Below are positions 26,466 to 35,069 of a stretch of DNA of 64,000 nt, piece after piece. Origin of the DNA: Phycisphaeraceae bacterium. GTDB lineage: Bacteria; Planctomycetota; Phycisphaerae; Phycisphaerales; UBA1924. The notes under the pieces are model-generated. The model was not told the origin of the DNA. It did no database searches and saw only the letters and a program-made list of their open reading frames with translations. The translations under genes and the position numbers were made by a program. Where the stretch lies: positions 62,001 to 126,000 of the forward strand of contig JAHBXD010000007.1 in assembly GCA_019636695.1 (NCBI GenBank), written 5' to 3'. Every line of letters starts with the position of its first letter. The first letter of the stretch is position 1.

Positions 26466-26666
26466 TCAGTCCTCGTTGGTGCCGATCTTCAGCTTCGGCA
26501 CACGAATTTTCAGGCCGGGACGGACATATCCCGACACCGAACAGGCCTTGTGGGGAAGCTTCGGAGCACCCGAATCAGGGCAGGTTGTCGGCGTTTCCGC
26601 CGTGAGCGCGTGGTGCGAACGACGAAGCCTGGATCGGGAATGGCTGACTCTCTGTGGGGGGAGCAT
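26466..26666 (-). CDS. rpmF: 50S ribosomal protein L32
   Basis: The 66-residue protein starts at ATG 26666, preceded by GGAGG with 7-base spacing. RVSHSRSRLRRSHHAL is the family N terminus and CPDSGAPKLPHKACSVSGY the zinc-ribbon core. The usual CxxC...CxxC is CPDS...CSVS, with Ser32 and Ser45 replacing the second Cys of each pair, so zinc binding is probably lost. A C-terminal extension RPGLKIRVPKLKI follows. Position before plsX-fabH supports the call. Confidence 0.93.
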   Translation of the reverse strand: MLPPQRVSHSRSRLRRSHHALTAETPTTCPDSGAPKLPHKACSVSGYVRPGLKIRVPKLKIGTNED

Positions 26667-26776
26667 GTTCCCGCCTCCATTTACAAACAAGCCTCATACG
26701 GCCGGTTCCAGTTCACCCGAGCCACCTGATGAAGGGTCGCCTAGGCCTGTGCCGCCATTTGCCGCATCAGGGAACA

Positions 26777-26805
26777 AGGCTAGACCTCGCCCCCCCCTCA
26801 GTCAA
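26777..26805 (-). promoter_or_regulatory. Promoter candidate for rpmF-plsX-fabH
   Basis: On the minus strand TTGACT (26805-26800) and TAGCCT (26782-26777) are separated by 17 bases. They lie about 110 bases upstream of the rpmF start. The spacer is unusually G-rich (eight G's in a row). This is the best sigma-70-type match in the intergenic region. Confidence 0.55.
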
Positions 26806-26938
26806 CGAACACAACCGACGCGGAACCCGCTTGGAGCCAAGGATTTTCACGGGGGTTCAATCGCCCTGAAAGGCCTGGGGCATTCCCCGGAAGCCTGGGG
26901 GTGGTCCCGCTGCCAAGTCCCTCCGAGAATAGCGGACG

Positions 26939-27673
26939 ATGTCCGATCCTTACGAACTGGCCCCGGATCCGATCGTGCCCGCATTGCCGGGAAGGGTGCT
27001 TTGTCGCCCGACGCCTGATGAAGTCATCGATGCAGTGCTCGCCGACATGCTTGTGCAGTGTCTCATGGCCGTGAGGTCGTTCGGGGTGTGTCACGTTGCG
27101 TTGACGGCCTGCCCTTCACTCGATGCGGTTTACCGCCGGCTGATGTACGACCCGCCGCTCAGGGCCTTCCCTTGGTCAGTCACGCACGTATGGCTTACGA
27201 CAGAGGGCGCGCGGTCTCCGGACGAAGGGGCAAGTCATTTTCGGCGAGTCACGGATTGGTTCCTGGAGCATGCGGAAGTTCCGAGAGAGCAATTGCACGC
27301 CGTGCCGCACGATGTCCAGAACGCGGGTCACGCGTATACCTCTTTGTTCCAAGCGGCTCAGGCCGACCGGCACCCTCTCGAAGTGCGCATGGATTATGTG
27401 TTGCTTTCACTAAATCCTCTGCCGTCATTTCCTATTAGAGCCGAATCAGCCGGTGTGCTGTATGCCGGTTTCGAAGGAGGGGTTGCCGCAACAGATGCAC
27501 TCGTCAACGCGGGGAGATTCATCGCGGTGCTCGGCACCGGCGATGTAGCCCGTTCGGTTGTGCGGCGGCTTGTCTCGGGCGACGATGGCGACTTGGCAAT
27601 TGCGCGTCTGGCTTCCATACGTCCTGATCGCGGTGTGCTTCGGTGGTATCTCGACGCCGCGGCGTGTGGATAG
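26939..27673 (+). CDS. 6-phosphogluconolactonase-like protein, active-site motif degenerate
   Basis: The 244 residues align with the 6-phosphogluconolactonase / glucosamine-6-phosphate isomerase family: an N-terminal LALTG-type strand (CHVALTACPSLDAVYRRL), PWSVTHVWLTTEGARSPDEG where the family has W..VHVFxxDERxVP, and a C-terminal FIAVLGTGDVARSVVRRL...RGVLRWYLDAAA. The catalytic loop (family GxGxDGHTASLFP) reads LSLNPLPSFPIRAESAG: the Asp-Gly-His is absent. The DER of the substrate loop is also not preserved. It is therefore likely to have lost lactonase activity or changed function. It is not in an oxidative pentose phosphate cluster. Confidence 0.75.
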   Translation: MSDPYELAPDPIVPALPGRVLCRPTPDEVIDAVLADMLVQCLMAVRSFGVCHVALTACPSLDAVYRRLMYDPPLRAFPWSVTHVWLTTEGARSPDEGASHFRRVTDWFLEHAEVPREQLHAVPHDVQNAGHAYTSLFQAAQADRHPLEVRMDYVLLSLNPLPSFPIRAESAGVLYAGFEGGVAATDALVNAGRFIAVLGTGDVARSVVRRLVSGDDGDLAIARLASIRPDRGVLRWYLDAAACG

Positions 27674-27706
27674 TGGCTGAGCGGGCCGGATTCCGGCAGG
27701 CGGTCT

Positions 27707-28552
27707 TCATTCGCCCGGGATATAAGAAATGGTGCCTTCCCACGGGCTACTTGCAGAGGCATAGAGCCGCTTGGGAATGCGCCCGGCTAGATAACACGCG
27801 CGGCCTGCTTCGCACGCCTGCTTCATGGCGTGTGCCATGAGAACTGGATTTTGAGCGTGCGCGATGGCGGTGTTGAGCAAGACACCGTCGGCTCCGAGTT
27901 CCATGGCGACGGCGACATCACTGGCTGCACCGACCCCCGCATCGACAATAACCGGGTAGTTCGGATCCTTGTCTTTCAGCAAGGAAAGAGTGAGGACTAT
28001 GTTGTTTCGGTTGAGCACACCTTGTCCGCTGCCGATCGGGCTTCCAGCCGGCATCACGCATGCGGCGCCGGCGTCGCGGATGCGTTGGGCCGTGATCGGG
28101 TCGTCGCTCGCATAGGCCAGCACGCAGAATCCCTCTTTCACCAACTCACGGGTGGCTTCGAGCGTACCGACCGGATCGGGCAGAAGGGTCTTTCGATCAC
28201 CGAGCACTTCAAGTTTGACCCAGGCAGCTCCCGGGTTGTCGAGTTGCTCCAGGATGTCTCGGCCGAGGCGAGCAACGCGGACAGCATCTTCCGCAGAGAA
28301 GCACCCGGCGGTATTCGGAAGAATCATGTAGCGACGGGTGTCGATAAAATTGAGAAGGCTTTCACCGCGTTCGTTGACGAGCCGTTCGCGGCGAACTGCC
28401 ACGGTGACGACTTCAGCGCCAGAGGCATCCAGAGCCTGCTGCATCTGGGTGTAGTCGGCGTACTTGCCCGTGCCCACGATCAGCCGGCGATTCAACGTGA
28501 TGGGACCGATTCGCAGGGGGTCATCTCTCCGCTGGGGAGTGGTCGTGCTCAT
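27707..28552 (-). CDS. thiG: Thiazole synthase
   Basis: ThiG forms the thiazole phosphate of thiamine from deoxyxylulose phosphate, dehydroglycine and ThiS-thiocarboxylate. The 281 residues include [35 protein letters not shown], the Schiff-base Lys113 in [43 protein letters not shown] and LLNTAIAHA. No thiS, thiF or thiH is adjacent. Its start is only about 20 bases from the divergent start of the MnmE-like gene, so the two share a very compact control region. Confidence 0.96.
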   Translation of the reverse strand: MSTTTPQRRDDPLRIGPITLNRRLIVGTGKYADYTQMQQALDASGAEVVTVAVRRERLVNERGESLLNFIDTRRYMILPNTAGCFSAEDAVRVARLGRDILEQLDNPGAAWVKLEVLGDRKTLLPDPVGTLEATRELVKEGFCVLAYASDDPITAQRIRDAGAACVMPAGSPIGSGQGVLNRNNIVLTLSLLKDKDPNYPVIVDAGVGAASDVAVAMELGADGVLLNTAIAHAQNPVLMAHAMKQACEAGRACYLAGRIPKRLYASASSPWEGTISYIPGE

Positions 28553-28572
28553 GGAAGACTGTAGGATTGGGC

Positions 28573-29580
28573 TTGACTGAGTCCCTTCGCCGCGAGTCTG
28601 CCCGATGGTCGCTCGATAGCCCGGCTGGTCGGCCGGGCGCGTTGGCCATTTTCAGTATTCTCGGAGAGGTTGACGCCGCGATCGCCCGGATGGGGCTTCG
28701 CCCGGTTGCGGTCGGAGCGGTGACGTTGCGGCGAATTCCGGGGATTGACGAGGTGCTCATTGCCCGGTGGTCGGTTGGCTCGGCATCGTTCATGCCTCAC
28801 GGAGGGATCGCGTCGATTCAGGCAATGGCCGATGCGCTCGAAGCGGCGGGTGTACAGCGCGATACGACGCCTAGGCCTGGCGAATCCTATCCCGAAGCCA
28901 GGAACGAAATTGAAGCGCAGATGCTTGAATCCCTAGTGCACGCCGCCAGCCCGGCGGCAGTTGATCTTCTGCTCGATCAACCGCGTCGATGGGCACTGGC
29001 CGCGGCAACGGCGGATCCGACGCGAGATCGAATTCTGCGGAGATTACTCATTCCACCCCTTGTTGTGGCGATCGGGCCGGCGAATATCGGCAAGAGCACG
29101 CTCTGCAATGCCCTCGCCGCTCAAATGGTTTCCGGTGTTTCTGAAGAGCCGGGCACCACTCGAGATGCCGTAGGTGTCTTGCTCGATCTTCACGGGGTGG
29201 TTGTGAAATATCTGGATACGCCCGGCATCCGGGTTTCGGCTTCCGTAGACGAACGCCAGGCGATTGATCTCGCCTTGTCGTATGCCGACCACGCCGACCT
29301 GTTGCTGCTCTGCGGCGATCCGACCGCGCCTCCGCCGGAACCGCAGGAGATTCTTCCGGGAATTGCTCGTCGTCTTGATTCCGGAGCCGTATCGATATTG
29401 CGAATATGTCTGCGTGCGGATCGCGGTGAGCCGATGTTCGAGCCCGATCTCTCTGTCAGCGTCCATCGCGGGGTGGGCGTCGATTCGCTCGCAGCCCGGA
29501 TTCGGCAGACCCTGGTTCCGGACGAAATGATCAGACACCCCGGGCCGTGGCGGTTTTGGTCAACAGAGCAGGATGCCTGA
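28573..29580 (+). CDS. MnmE-like GTPase lacking the C-terminal Cys motif
   Basis: The N-terminal 100 residues resemble the folate-binding domain of MnmE ([44 protein letters not shown], where MnmE has CHGG...). A G domain follows: P-loop [17 protein letters not shown] as G2, YLDTPGI as G3. The G4 NKxD is not recognisable (the segment reads ICLRAD). The protein ends about residue 335 with [12 protein letters not shown] and lacks the C-terminal helical bundle and C-[IL]-G-K of MnmE. A full-length mnmE is at 53271, so this is a divergent paralogue. I prefer TTG 28573 (GTAGGA six bases upstream) over TTG 28567; neither is certain. Confidence 0.8.
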   Translation: MTESLRRESARWSLDSPAGRPGALAIFSILGEVDAAIARMGLRPVAVGAVTLRRIPGIDEVLIARWSVGSASFMPHGGIASIQAMADALEAAGVQRDTTPRPGESYPEARNEIEAQMLESLVHAASPAAVDLLLDQPRRWALAAATADPTRDRILRRLLIPPLVVAIGPANIGKSTLCNALAAQMVSGVSEEPGTTRDAVGVLLDLHGVVVKYLDTPGIRVSASVDERQAIDLALSYADHADLLLLCGDPTAPPPEPQEILPGIARRLDSGAVSILRICLRADRGEPMFEPDLSVSVHRGVGVDSLAARIRQTLVPDEMIRHPGPWRFWSTEQDA

Positions 29581-29582
29581 AA

Positions 29583-29655
29583 TGGCCCCGCTCGGATTCG
29601 AACCGAGGACCAAGCGATTATGAGTCGCCTGCTCTAACCGCTGAGCTACAGGGCC
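29583..29655 (-). tRNA. tRNA-Ile (anticodon CAU, lysidine type)
   Basis: The minus strand folds as a full cloverleaf of 73 bases without encoded CCA. The acceptor is GGCCCTG / CGGGGCC plus discriminator A, the D arm is TAGCTCAGCGGTTAGAGCA, the anticodon stem-loop GGCGACTCATAATCGCT, the variable loop TGGTC, and the T arm CTCGGTTCGAATCCGAG. The anticodon CAU could be Met or Ile2. The stretch from GCAGGCGACTCATAATCGC into the variable loop is, from memory, the same as in E. coli tRNA-Ile2, so I call Ile(CAU), which needs TilS to make lysidine. It ends 2 bases from the MnmE-like gene stop. Confidence 0.9.
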
Positions 29656-29723
29656 GTCGGCAACAGCATAGCGGAGCGCAGGGCCGGCCGAAGGCCGGGC
29701 AGGGTGTTGCCGAGGCTATAACG

Positions 29724-29751
29724 AAAAAACGCCCGGGAATTCTCCCGGGCG
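29724..29751 (-). terminator. Intrinsic terminator of the glutamine synthetase gene
   Basis: On the minus strand CGCCCGGGA (29751-29743), loop GAAT, TCCCGGGCG (29738-29730) is followed by TTTTTT (29729-29724). It is a strong GC stem plus T tract, 40 bases past the glutamine synthetase stop. The tRNA gene lies downstream on the same strand. Confidence 0.9.
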
Positions 29752-29790
29752 AATCCAACCGCGTGCTGAGGAAGCCTTTGGAAGTCGGTA

Positions 29791-31986
29791 TCAGCGGAGC
29801 ATGAGCATCTCGCGATATGTCGGCAGGGGCCACAGGTCGGCGGCGACGACACCTTCAAGTTCGTCAACCACGATTCGAAGGTCGTCTATAGCGGGGCGGA
29901 CGCGATCACGCACGTGCACGGCGTGGGCATGAGGGTCGGCGTCGTGGCTCTGCATGGCGACATCGAGTTTGGCGATCGCGGCTCGCAGGTTGGTGATGAG
30001 TGAAGCAAGGTCGTCGAGGGCCTCCCGCAGGCTGCCTGCATCAACGTCGGCCGCCTGCGTCGCGGAGATCGCTTGGGCGAGCTGCGTCTGGTATCGCACC
30101 GCTGCGGGAAGGATCATGGTCTGCGCGATGTTCGCGGCGGTTTCAGCCTCAACCATGACCTGCTTGACGTACTTCTCGAAAAACACATGCTGACGGCTTT
30201 CGAGTTCGGCCTTGCTGAGCACTTTGTGACGGCGGAAGACATCAGTATTCTTTTTGGTGCACAGGGTCTCGAGGGCCGCGACCGTCTCGCGATAGTTGGG
30301 CAGGCCGCGACGTGCGGCTTCCGCGTGCCACTCGGCGGTGTATCCGTCGCCGTTAAAGATCACGCGGTTATGCTGCTTGACCAATTTCTGGAGGACCGAG
30401 CGAACGGCTTGTTCAAGCTTGGCGGGAGTCGGGTTCTTGCTTGCGGCTTTTTCAAGTTCAGTGCAGAGGACATCCAGGCTCTCGGCGACAATAGTGTTCA
30501 GGACGGTCATGGGCCATGCAGCGCTCATCGACGACCCGACCGCGCGGAATTCAAATTTGTTGCCGGTAAAAGCGAACGGGCTTGTGCGATTGCGATCACC
30601 GGTGTGGCGAGAGATCTGGGGGAGTGTGCGTGAGCCCAGATCAAGCTTGCCGCCCTTCATGGTGCTGCGAGGAGAGTTGTGCTCCAACTGATCGATGATG
30701 TCGCTGAGCATGTCGCCTAGGAAGATCGACATGATGGCGGGCGGGGCCTCGTTTGCACCCAAGCGGTGATCGTTGCTTGCGCTCGCAACGCTGGCCCGCA
30801 ACAGGTCGGCATGCAGGTCAACCGCTCGAATCACGGCGCACAGGAAGACCAGGAACTGCATGTTGGTGTGCGTGTCGTCGAGCGGGTCAAGCAGGTTGAC
30901 GCCCGTGTTGGTGCACATCGACCAGTTCAGGTGCTTACCGCTGCCGTTGATGCCCGCAAAAGGCTTCTCATGCAGAATGCACTGCAGGCCGTATCGCGGA
31001 GCTACGCGCTTGAGCGTTTCCATAACCAGCATCTGGTGATCAGCCGCGATGTTGCTGGTTTCGTACAGCGGTGCGAGTTCATACTGCCCCGGCGCTACCT
31101 CGTTGTGCCGGGTCATCACGGGCACGCCGAGACGATAAAGTTCGCGCTCGACCTCAGACATGAAGCTCAGCACGCGTGTGGGGATCGACCCGAAATAATG
31201 ATCTTCGAGCTGCTGGTGCTTGGGCGGGCGAGCGCCGAAGATGGCCCGATCACCTGTCACAAGGTCGGGGCGACGGTAATAGTGGTCACGGTCGATCAGA
31301 AAGTATTCCTGCTCGCACCCGGCGGTCGTGCTTACGCGGGTCACGCCCTTGTCAGCACCGAATAGACGCAAAACCCGGATCGCCTGCTCGCTGAGCGCAT
31401 CCATCGAGCGGAGCAGCGGCGTCTTCTTGTCCAGCGCTTCGCCGTTCCACGACACAAACGCCGTCGGGATGCAGAGTGTCGCGGTGTTGCCGTTACGGTT
31501 GATGAAGACGGGGCTTGTGGCGTCCCACGCGGTATATCCGCGGGCCTCGAACGTTGCCCGCAGACCCCCGGAAGGAAAGCTGCTCGCATCCGGCTCGCCG
31601 CGAACCAACGCCGAGCCGGTAAACTCGCTCATCGCGCCGCCCTGGCCATCAGGGATCAGAAACGCGTCATGCTTTTCGGCGGTAAGGCCCGTCAGCGGCA
31701 TGAACCAATGCGTGTAGTGCGTTGCGCCGCGTTCGATCGCCCAGTCCTTCATCGCTGCGGCGACAACATCCGCGATGGCGGGGTCGAGCGGTTCGGCGTG
31801 ATTGATGGTCTGCTGCAGCCGACGGAAGACGTCTTTGGGCAGACGCTGCTGCATGACACGCTCGGAGAATACGTCCACTCCGAACATGTCTTGGACGGTC
31901 CCGCGGCCCTTATCGGCGGGCAAGGCATACCCGTTGGGCCAAGAGTTCACGGCGGGGTCGGGACGCGAATCGATCGTCTTCGGCAT
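29791..31986 (-). CDS. glnN: Type III glutamine synthetase
   Basis: GSIII assimilates ammonium into glutamine as a large dodecamer. The protein is about 731 residues, right for type III rather than type I (about 470). Family blocks include [26 protein letters not shown] near the start, [81 protein letters not shown] and [20 protein letters not shown] prefer ATG 31986 because GGAG is 9 bases upstream; in-frame ATGs at 31992, 32001 and 32022 are possible. A palindrome in its leader (32093-32113) may be regulatory. Confidence 0.95.
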   Translation of the reverse strand: MPKTIDSRPDPAVNSWPNGYALPADKGRGTVQDMFGVDVFSERVMQQRLPKDVFRRLQQTINHAEPLDPAIADVVAAAMKDWAIERGATHYTHWFMPLTGLTAEKHDAFLIPDGQGGAMSEFTGSALVRGEPDASSFPSGGLRATFEARGYTAWDATSPVFINRNGNTATLCIPTAFVSWNGEALDKKTPLLRSMDALSEQAIRVLRLFGADKGVTRVSTTAGCEQEYFLIDRDHYYRRPDLVTGDRAIFGARPPKHQQLEDHYFGSIPTRVLSFMSEVERELYRLGVPVMTRHNEVAPGQYELAPLYETSNIAADHQMLVMETLKRVAPRYGLQCILHEKPFAGINGSGKHLNWSMCTNTGVNLLDPLDDTHTNMQFLVFLCAVIRAVDLHADLLRASVASASNDHRLGANEAPPAIMSIFLGDMLSDIIDQLEHNSPRSTMKGGKLDLGSRTLPQISRHTGDRNRTSPFAFTGNKFEFRAVGSSMSAAWPMTVLNTIVAESLDVLCTELEKAASKNPTPAKLEQAVRSVLQKLVKQHNRVIFNGDGYTAEWHAEAARRGLPNYRETVAALETLCTKKNTDVFRRHKVLSKAELESRQHVFFEKYVKQVMVEAETAANIAQTMILPAAVRYQTQLAQAISATQAADVDAGSLREALDDLASLITNLRAAIAKLDVAMQSHDADPHAHAVHVRDRVRPAIDDLRIVVDELEGVVAADLWPLPTYREMLMLR

Positions 31987-32077
31987 GGCCATCGGCTCCA
32001 TTCTCGGCTTCGCCAGAGACACTGGCTATCGGGCAAACGCGCCCGAAGCACGCGGGATTCTCGCGGGCAAGCGCGCG

Positions 32078-32113
32078 GTTGCAAGCCGATTTGGAAATCG
32101 TGCAACGATTTCC
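32078..32113. promoter_or_regulatory. Overlapping inverted repeats between gltA and glnN
   Basis: GGAAATCGT (32093-32101), spacer GCA, ACGATTTCC (32105-32113) is a perfect 9-bp palindrome. Overlapping it, GTTGCA (32078-32083) pairs with TGCAAC (32101-32106) and CGATTT with AAATCG inside it. The two foldings exclude each other. The site lies about 105 bases upstream of the glnN start in an otherwise gene-free 270-base stretch, with no T tract. It may be a protein operator or a switchable RNA leader. Confidence 0.45.
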
Positions 32114-32259
32114 GGACCTGCGGCCATGGGATGCCGCATTCGGGGATGGCGGAGTCGACTTTTGCGAGGAAACGGCTCAGCAGTGGCGCAACCAAAAGCC
32201 GAACGCCACTAAGGACCATTGACGCCCGCAGCCGGTATGCGAAATTGGCGATAACCGAC

Positions 32260-33393
32260 TCAGCCGCGCTGATCGATCGGAACATACGGAGCATTGTGCG
32301 GCCCGACATACTTGGCCTTCGGACGGAAGAGCCGATTGTCGGAAAGCTGCTCGATGATGTGGCCCGTCCATCCTGCCAGGCGCGACATCGCGAACATCGG
32401 TGTAAAAAGGTCGAGCTTGAGGCCGATGCAGTGATACGTCGTGGCGCTGTAGAAATCGACGTTCGGATAGATGCCCTTGGCCGCACGTTCCCGATGCATG
32501 ATCTGCTCGATCTTGTTGGATTTCTCGAACAGAGCCTGATTGCCAGTGTCGGTCGCCAGTTGCTTGGCAAGCACCTGCAGGTGCGATGCCCGGGGATCCT
32601 TGGCCTTGTAGACCCGGTGGCCGAATCCCATGATAAGTTCCTTGCGCTCCAGTTTGTCCATCACATACTTCTCGGCCGCGTCGACCGAGGGAATCTCGTT
32701 CAACATCACCATCACTTCTTCGTTCGCTCCGCCGTGCAGCGGGCCGCGGAGTGAGCCGATCGCGGCAGTCAACGCCGAATAAACATCGCTGAGCGTGCTG
32801 ATTACCACCCGCGCCGTGAATGTCGAGTTGTTCAAGCCGTGATCCGCATGCAGAATCATGCAGATGTCAAACGCTCGCGCCATTGTGGGCGTGGGCTTGG
32901 TGCCGTTGAGCATGTACAGGAAGTTTTCAGCGAAACTTAACGAGGAATCGGGGGCCACTGGGTCAAGCCCGCGACGATGACGATCAAACGCAGCGACAAT
33001 CGCCGGTGTGCAGCCGAGAATGTTCAGGCCCTTTTCGCGGGCCGAGGGCACGTCGTTGGCGTTAGGGTTCTTGTCATATAAAGCAAGTGCCGAAACCAAC
33101 GTCCTCAGCACGTGCATGGGCTGGGCATCTTGAGGGCACGCGCGGATGCGATCGATAAACCCATCCGGAAGCCGGTAGCGGGCACGCAGATCCTTAGTAA
33201 ACCCATCAAGCTCTGCACGCGTCGGCAGACGGTTGTTCCAGAGCAGAAAGACCGTTTCTTCAAACGTCGAATGCGAGCCGAGTTCGCCGATGGGGATGCC
33301 GACGTACTCCAGAATGCCTGCCGTCCCGTCGATATACGACATCTGGGTTTCGGCGGCAGTCACCCCTTCAAGCCCCTTGGCGTAGTCGCTCAT
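32260..33393 (-). CDS. gltA: Citrate synthase
   Basis: The 377-residue protein is the short type of citrate synthase. YIDGTAGILEYVGIPIGEL opens it; catalytic residues are His220 (GPLHGGANE), His259 (GFGHRVYK) and Asp313 (NVDFYSA). LHADHGLNNSTFTARVV and a C-terminal WTGHIIEQLSDNRLFRPKA are also typical. It enters acetyl-CoA into the TCA cycle, and could equally be a methylcitrate synthase; no prp genes are nearby. It lies upstream of glnN on the same strand, linking 2-oxoglutarate and nitrogen supply by position only. Confidence 0.95.
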   Translation of the reverse strand: MSDYAKGLEGVTAAETQMSYIDGTAGILEYVGIPIGELGSHSTFEETVFLLWNNRLPTRAELDGFTKDLRARYRLPDGFIDRIRACPQDAQPMHVLRTLVSALALYDKNPNANDVPSAREKGLNILGCTPAIVAAFDRHRRGLDPVAPDSSLSFAENFLYMLNGTKPTPTMARAFDICMILHADHGLNNSTFTARVVISTLSDVYSALTAAIGSLRGPLHGGANEEVMVMLNEIPSVDAAEKYVMDKLERKELIMGFGHRVYKAKDPRASHLQVLAKQLATDTGNQALFEKSNKIEQIMHRERAAKGIYPNVDFYSATTYHCIGLKLDLFTPMFAMSRLAGWTGHIIEQLSDNRLFRPKAKYVGPHNAPYVPIDQRG

Positions 33394-33519
33394 GGCCTCT
33401 CCGAAATAATCTATGGTCAGTGTTCAGTTGCGTCCGACGCCCGCGCGTGTGGTTCCTCGCGAGCACGGCACTATAGGGTTCAGTTCGCATCGACTCCACC
33501 TGCCCAAACACCGAGCCTG

Positions 33520-34911
33520 GTGATTGCGGTAAGCTGCATCATGCTTCTGCCTGCTCTTCTGCTCGGTGTTCTCCCGCATGCGGTCTTTCCGGCAGTCGAC
33601 CCGGTCCCCGGCGTGGCCGAACACCTCGCCCGGGTTTCCGCCGAGCGCATCCGGGCCGATATTGACATCCTTTCCTCTTTCCATACTCGTCATTCATTGA
33701 GCGACCCCGACCCTGAAGGCGTCGGAATCGGCGCCGCCCGGCAATGGATCCTCCATCGGTTCCAAGAAGCGGGTGGGCGGCTCAAGCCTTCGTTCGATGG
33801 GCATTCCGTGCCTCCGGGGCGAAGAATTCCACGCGAAACAGAACTGGTCAATGTGCTTGCCGTCCTGCCCGGAACGATGCCCCAGGCGGCTCCTCGCCAT
33901 GTCTATGTCATCGCGCACTATGACAGCAGGGCAAGTGATCCCATGGATGCGCGTTCCGCGGCTCCAGGCGCAAATGACGATGGCTCGGGAACCGTGCTCG
34001 TCCTCGAACTTGCCCGGGTGCTCGCCGAAGTATCTCTCGATTGCACGGTCGTTTTCATGGCAACCGCAGGGGAGGAGCAAGGGCTTTTGGGTGCTCGCGC
34101 CCACGCCCGTGCCGCGCATGCCGAGGGAAGGAGCATCGTCGGGGTGCTCTCGAATGACATCGTCGGAGATCCGACCGGTCCGGGCGGCCGCGAAGATCGG
34201 CGGCACATTCGTCTTTTCAGCGAAGGCATCGAATCGAATCTTGTTCAAGTCGGTACACGCGGCGATGATCCGCGCGAACTCGAAGGTCGCCTGCGCGCAC
34301 TCGGTCAGGTCAGGGCGATCGGGAACGAGCATGATGCCCCATCCCGCGGGTTGGCCCGTTATGTCGCCGAGGTCGCCGCGAGAGAGCAGACAGCCGTTCA
34401 ACCGCGATTGGTCTTTCGTCCTGACCGGTTTCTTCGCGGCGGTGATCATTCCGCTTTCAACGAGTTTGGATTTGCCGCAGTCCGATTCACGGAAGTCTAT
34501 GAAAACTATGACCGCCAGCATCAGGACATTCGCGTCCGGAATGACCGACCTTATGGGGACCTACCTGAGTATGTAGATGCCGAATATCTCGCCGATGTTG
34601 CTCGGCTCAATCTCGCCGCACTGATCCACCTCGCCAACGCCCCATCGCCACCTCAGACGCGCATGCTCGCCGGCACACTCGCGTACGACACGACCCTCCG
34701 ATGGCTTCCCAGTGCTGAACCTGACGTGGTCGGATACGAGGTCGTCTATCGGGCTACCACCAGTCCGTTTTGGGAGCATGTCGTAGATGTCGGCCAGGTG
34801 ACCGAGGCCACACTCGAGCTTTCCAAAGACGATTGGTTTTTCGGGGTCCGTGCCTACGACCGTGACGGCTTCCGGAGCATGGTATCGATTCCATTGCCGG
34901 CATCGGACTGA
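33520..34911 (+). CDS. Secreted M28-family zinc aminopeptidase
   Basis: The protein is about 463 residues from GTG 33520, or 456 from ATG 33541; the hydrophobic stretch MLLPALLLGVLPHAVFPAV acts as signal peptide in either case, and neither start has a clear Shine-Dalgarno. The M28 metal and catalytic residues are in YVIAHYDSRA (His, Asp), GANDDGSGTVLVLELARVL, TAGEEQGLLGA (Glu-Glu), SNDIVGDPTG (Asp) and GGDHSAFNEFGFAAVRFTE (His). The C-terminal 80 residues (TTLRWLPSAEPDVVGYEVVY...VTEATLEL) look like a fibronectin type III-like domain. It probably trims peptides outside the cytoplasm. Confidence 0.9.
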   Translation: MIAVSCIMLLPALLLGVLPHAVFPAVDPVPGVAEHLARVSAERIRADIDILSSFHTRHSLSDPDPEGVGIGAARQWILHRFQEAGGRLKPSFDGHSVPPGRRIPRETELVNVLAVLPGTMPQAAPRHVYVIAHYDSRASDPMDARSAAPGANDDGSGTVLVLELARVLAEVSLDCTVVFMATAGEEQGLLGARAHARAAHAEGRSIVGVLSNDIVGDPTGPGGREDRRHIRLFSEGIESNLVQVGTRGDDPRELEGRLRALGQVRAIGNEHDAPSRGLARYVAEVAAREQTAVQPRLVFRPDRFLRGGDHSAFNEFGFAAVRFTEVYENYDRQHQDIRVRNDRPYGDLPEYVDAEYLADVARLNLAALIHLANAPSPPQTRMLAGTLAYDTTLRWLPSAEPDVVGYEVVYRATTSPFWEHVVDVGQVTEATLELSKDDWFFGVRAYDRDGFRSMVSIPLPASD

Positions 34912-35069
34912 ACGTCCGAGAATCACTCCGCTCGCCGTGGTTTCCATTGATCACCACGGCTCGACGCTGGGGTTGCGACGGTCGTAGTGGTCGCACGCGG
35001 TCATCGAGCGTCTGCTTGACGCCGCTACGTCTCAGACTCGGTCGGTTTCCGGCCGATCACTTCGGTCCC

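Noticed and set aside
29583..29655. Initiator or elongator tRNA-Met
   Set aside because: The anticodon is CAU, but the acceptor and anticodon-arm sequence follow tRNA-Ile2 and the initiator features (C1 mismatch, three GC pairs above the loop) are absent.
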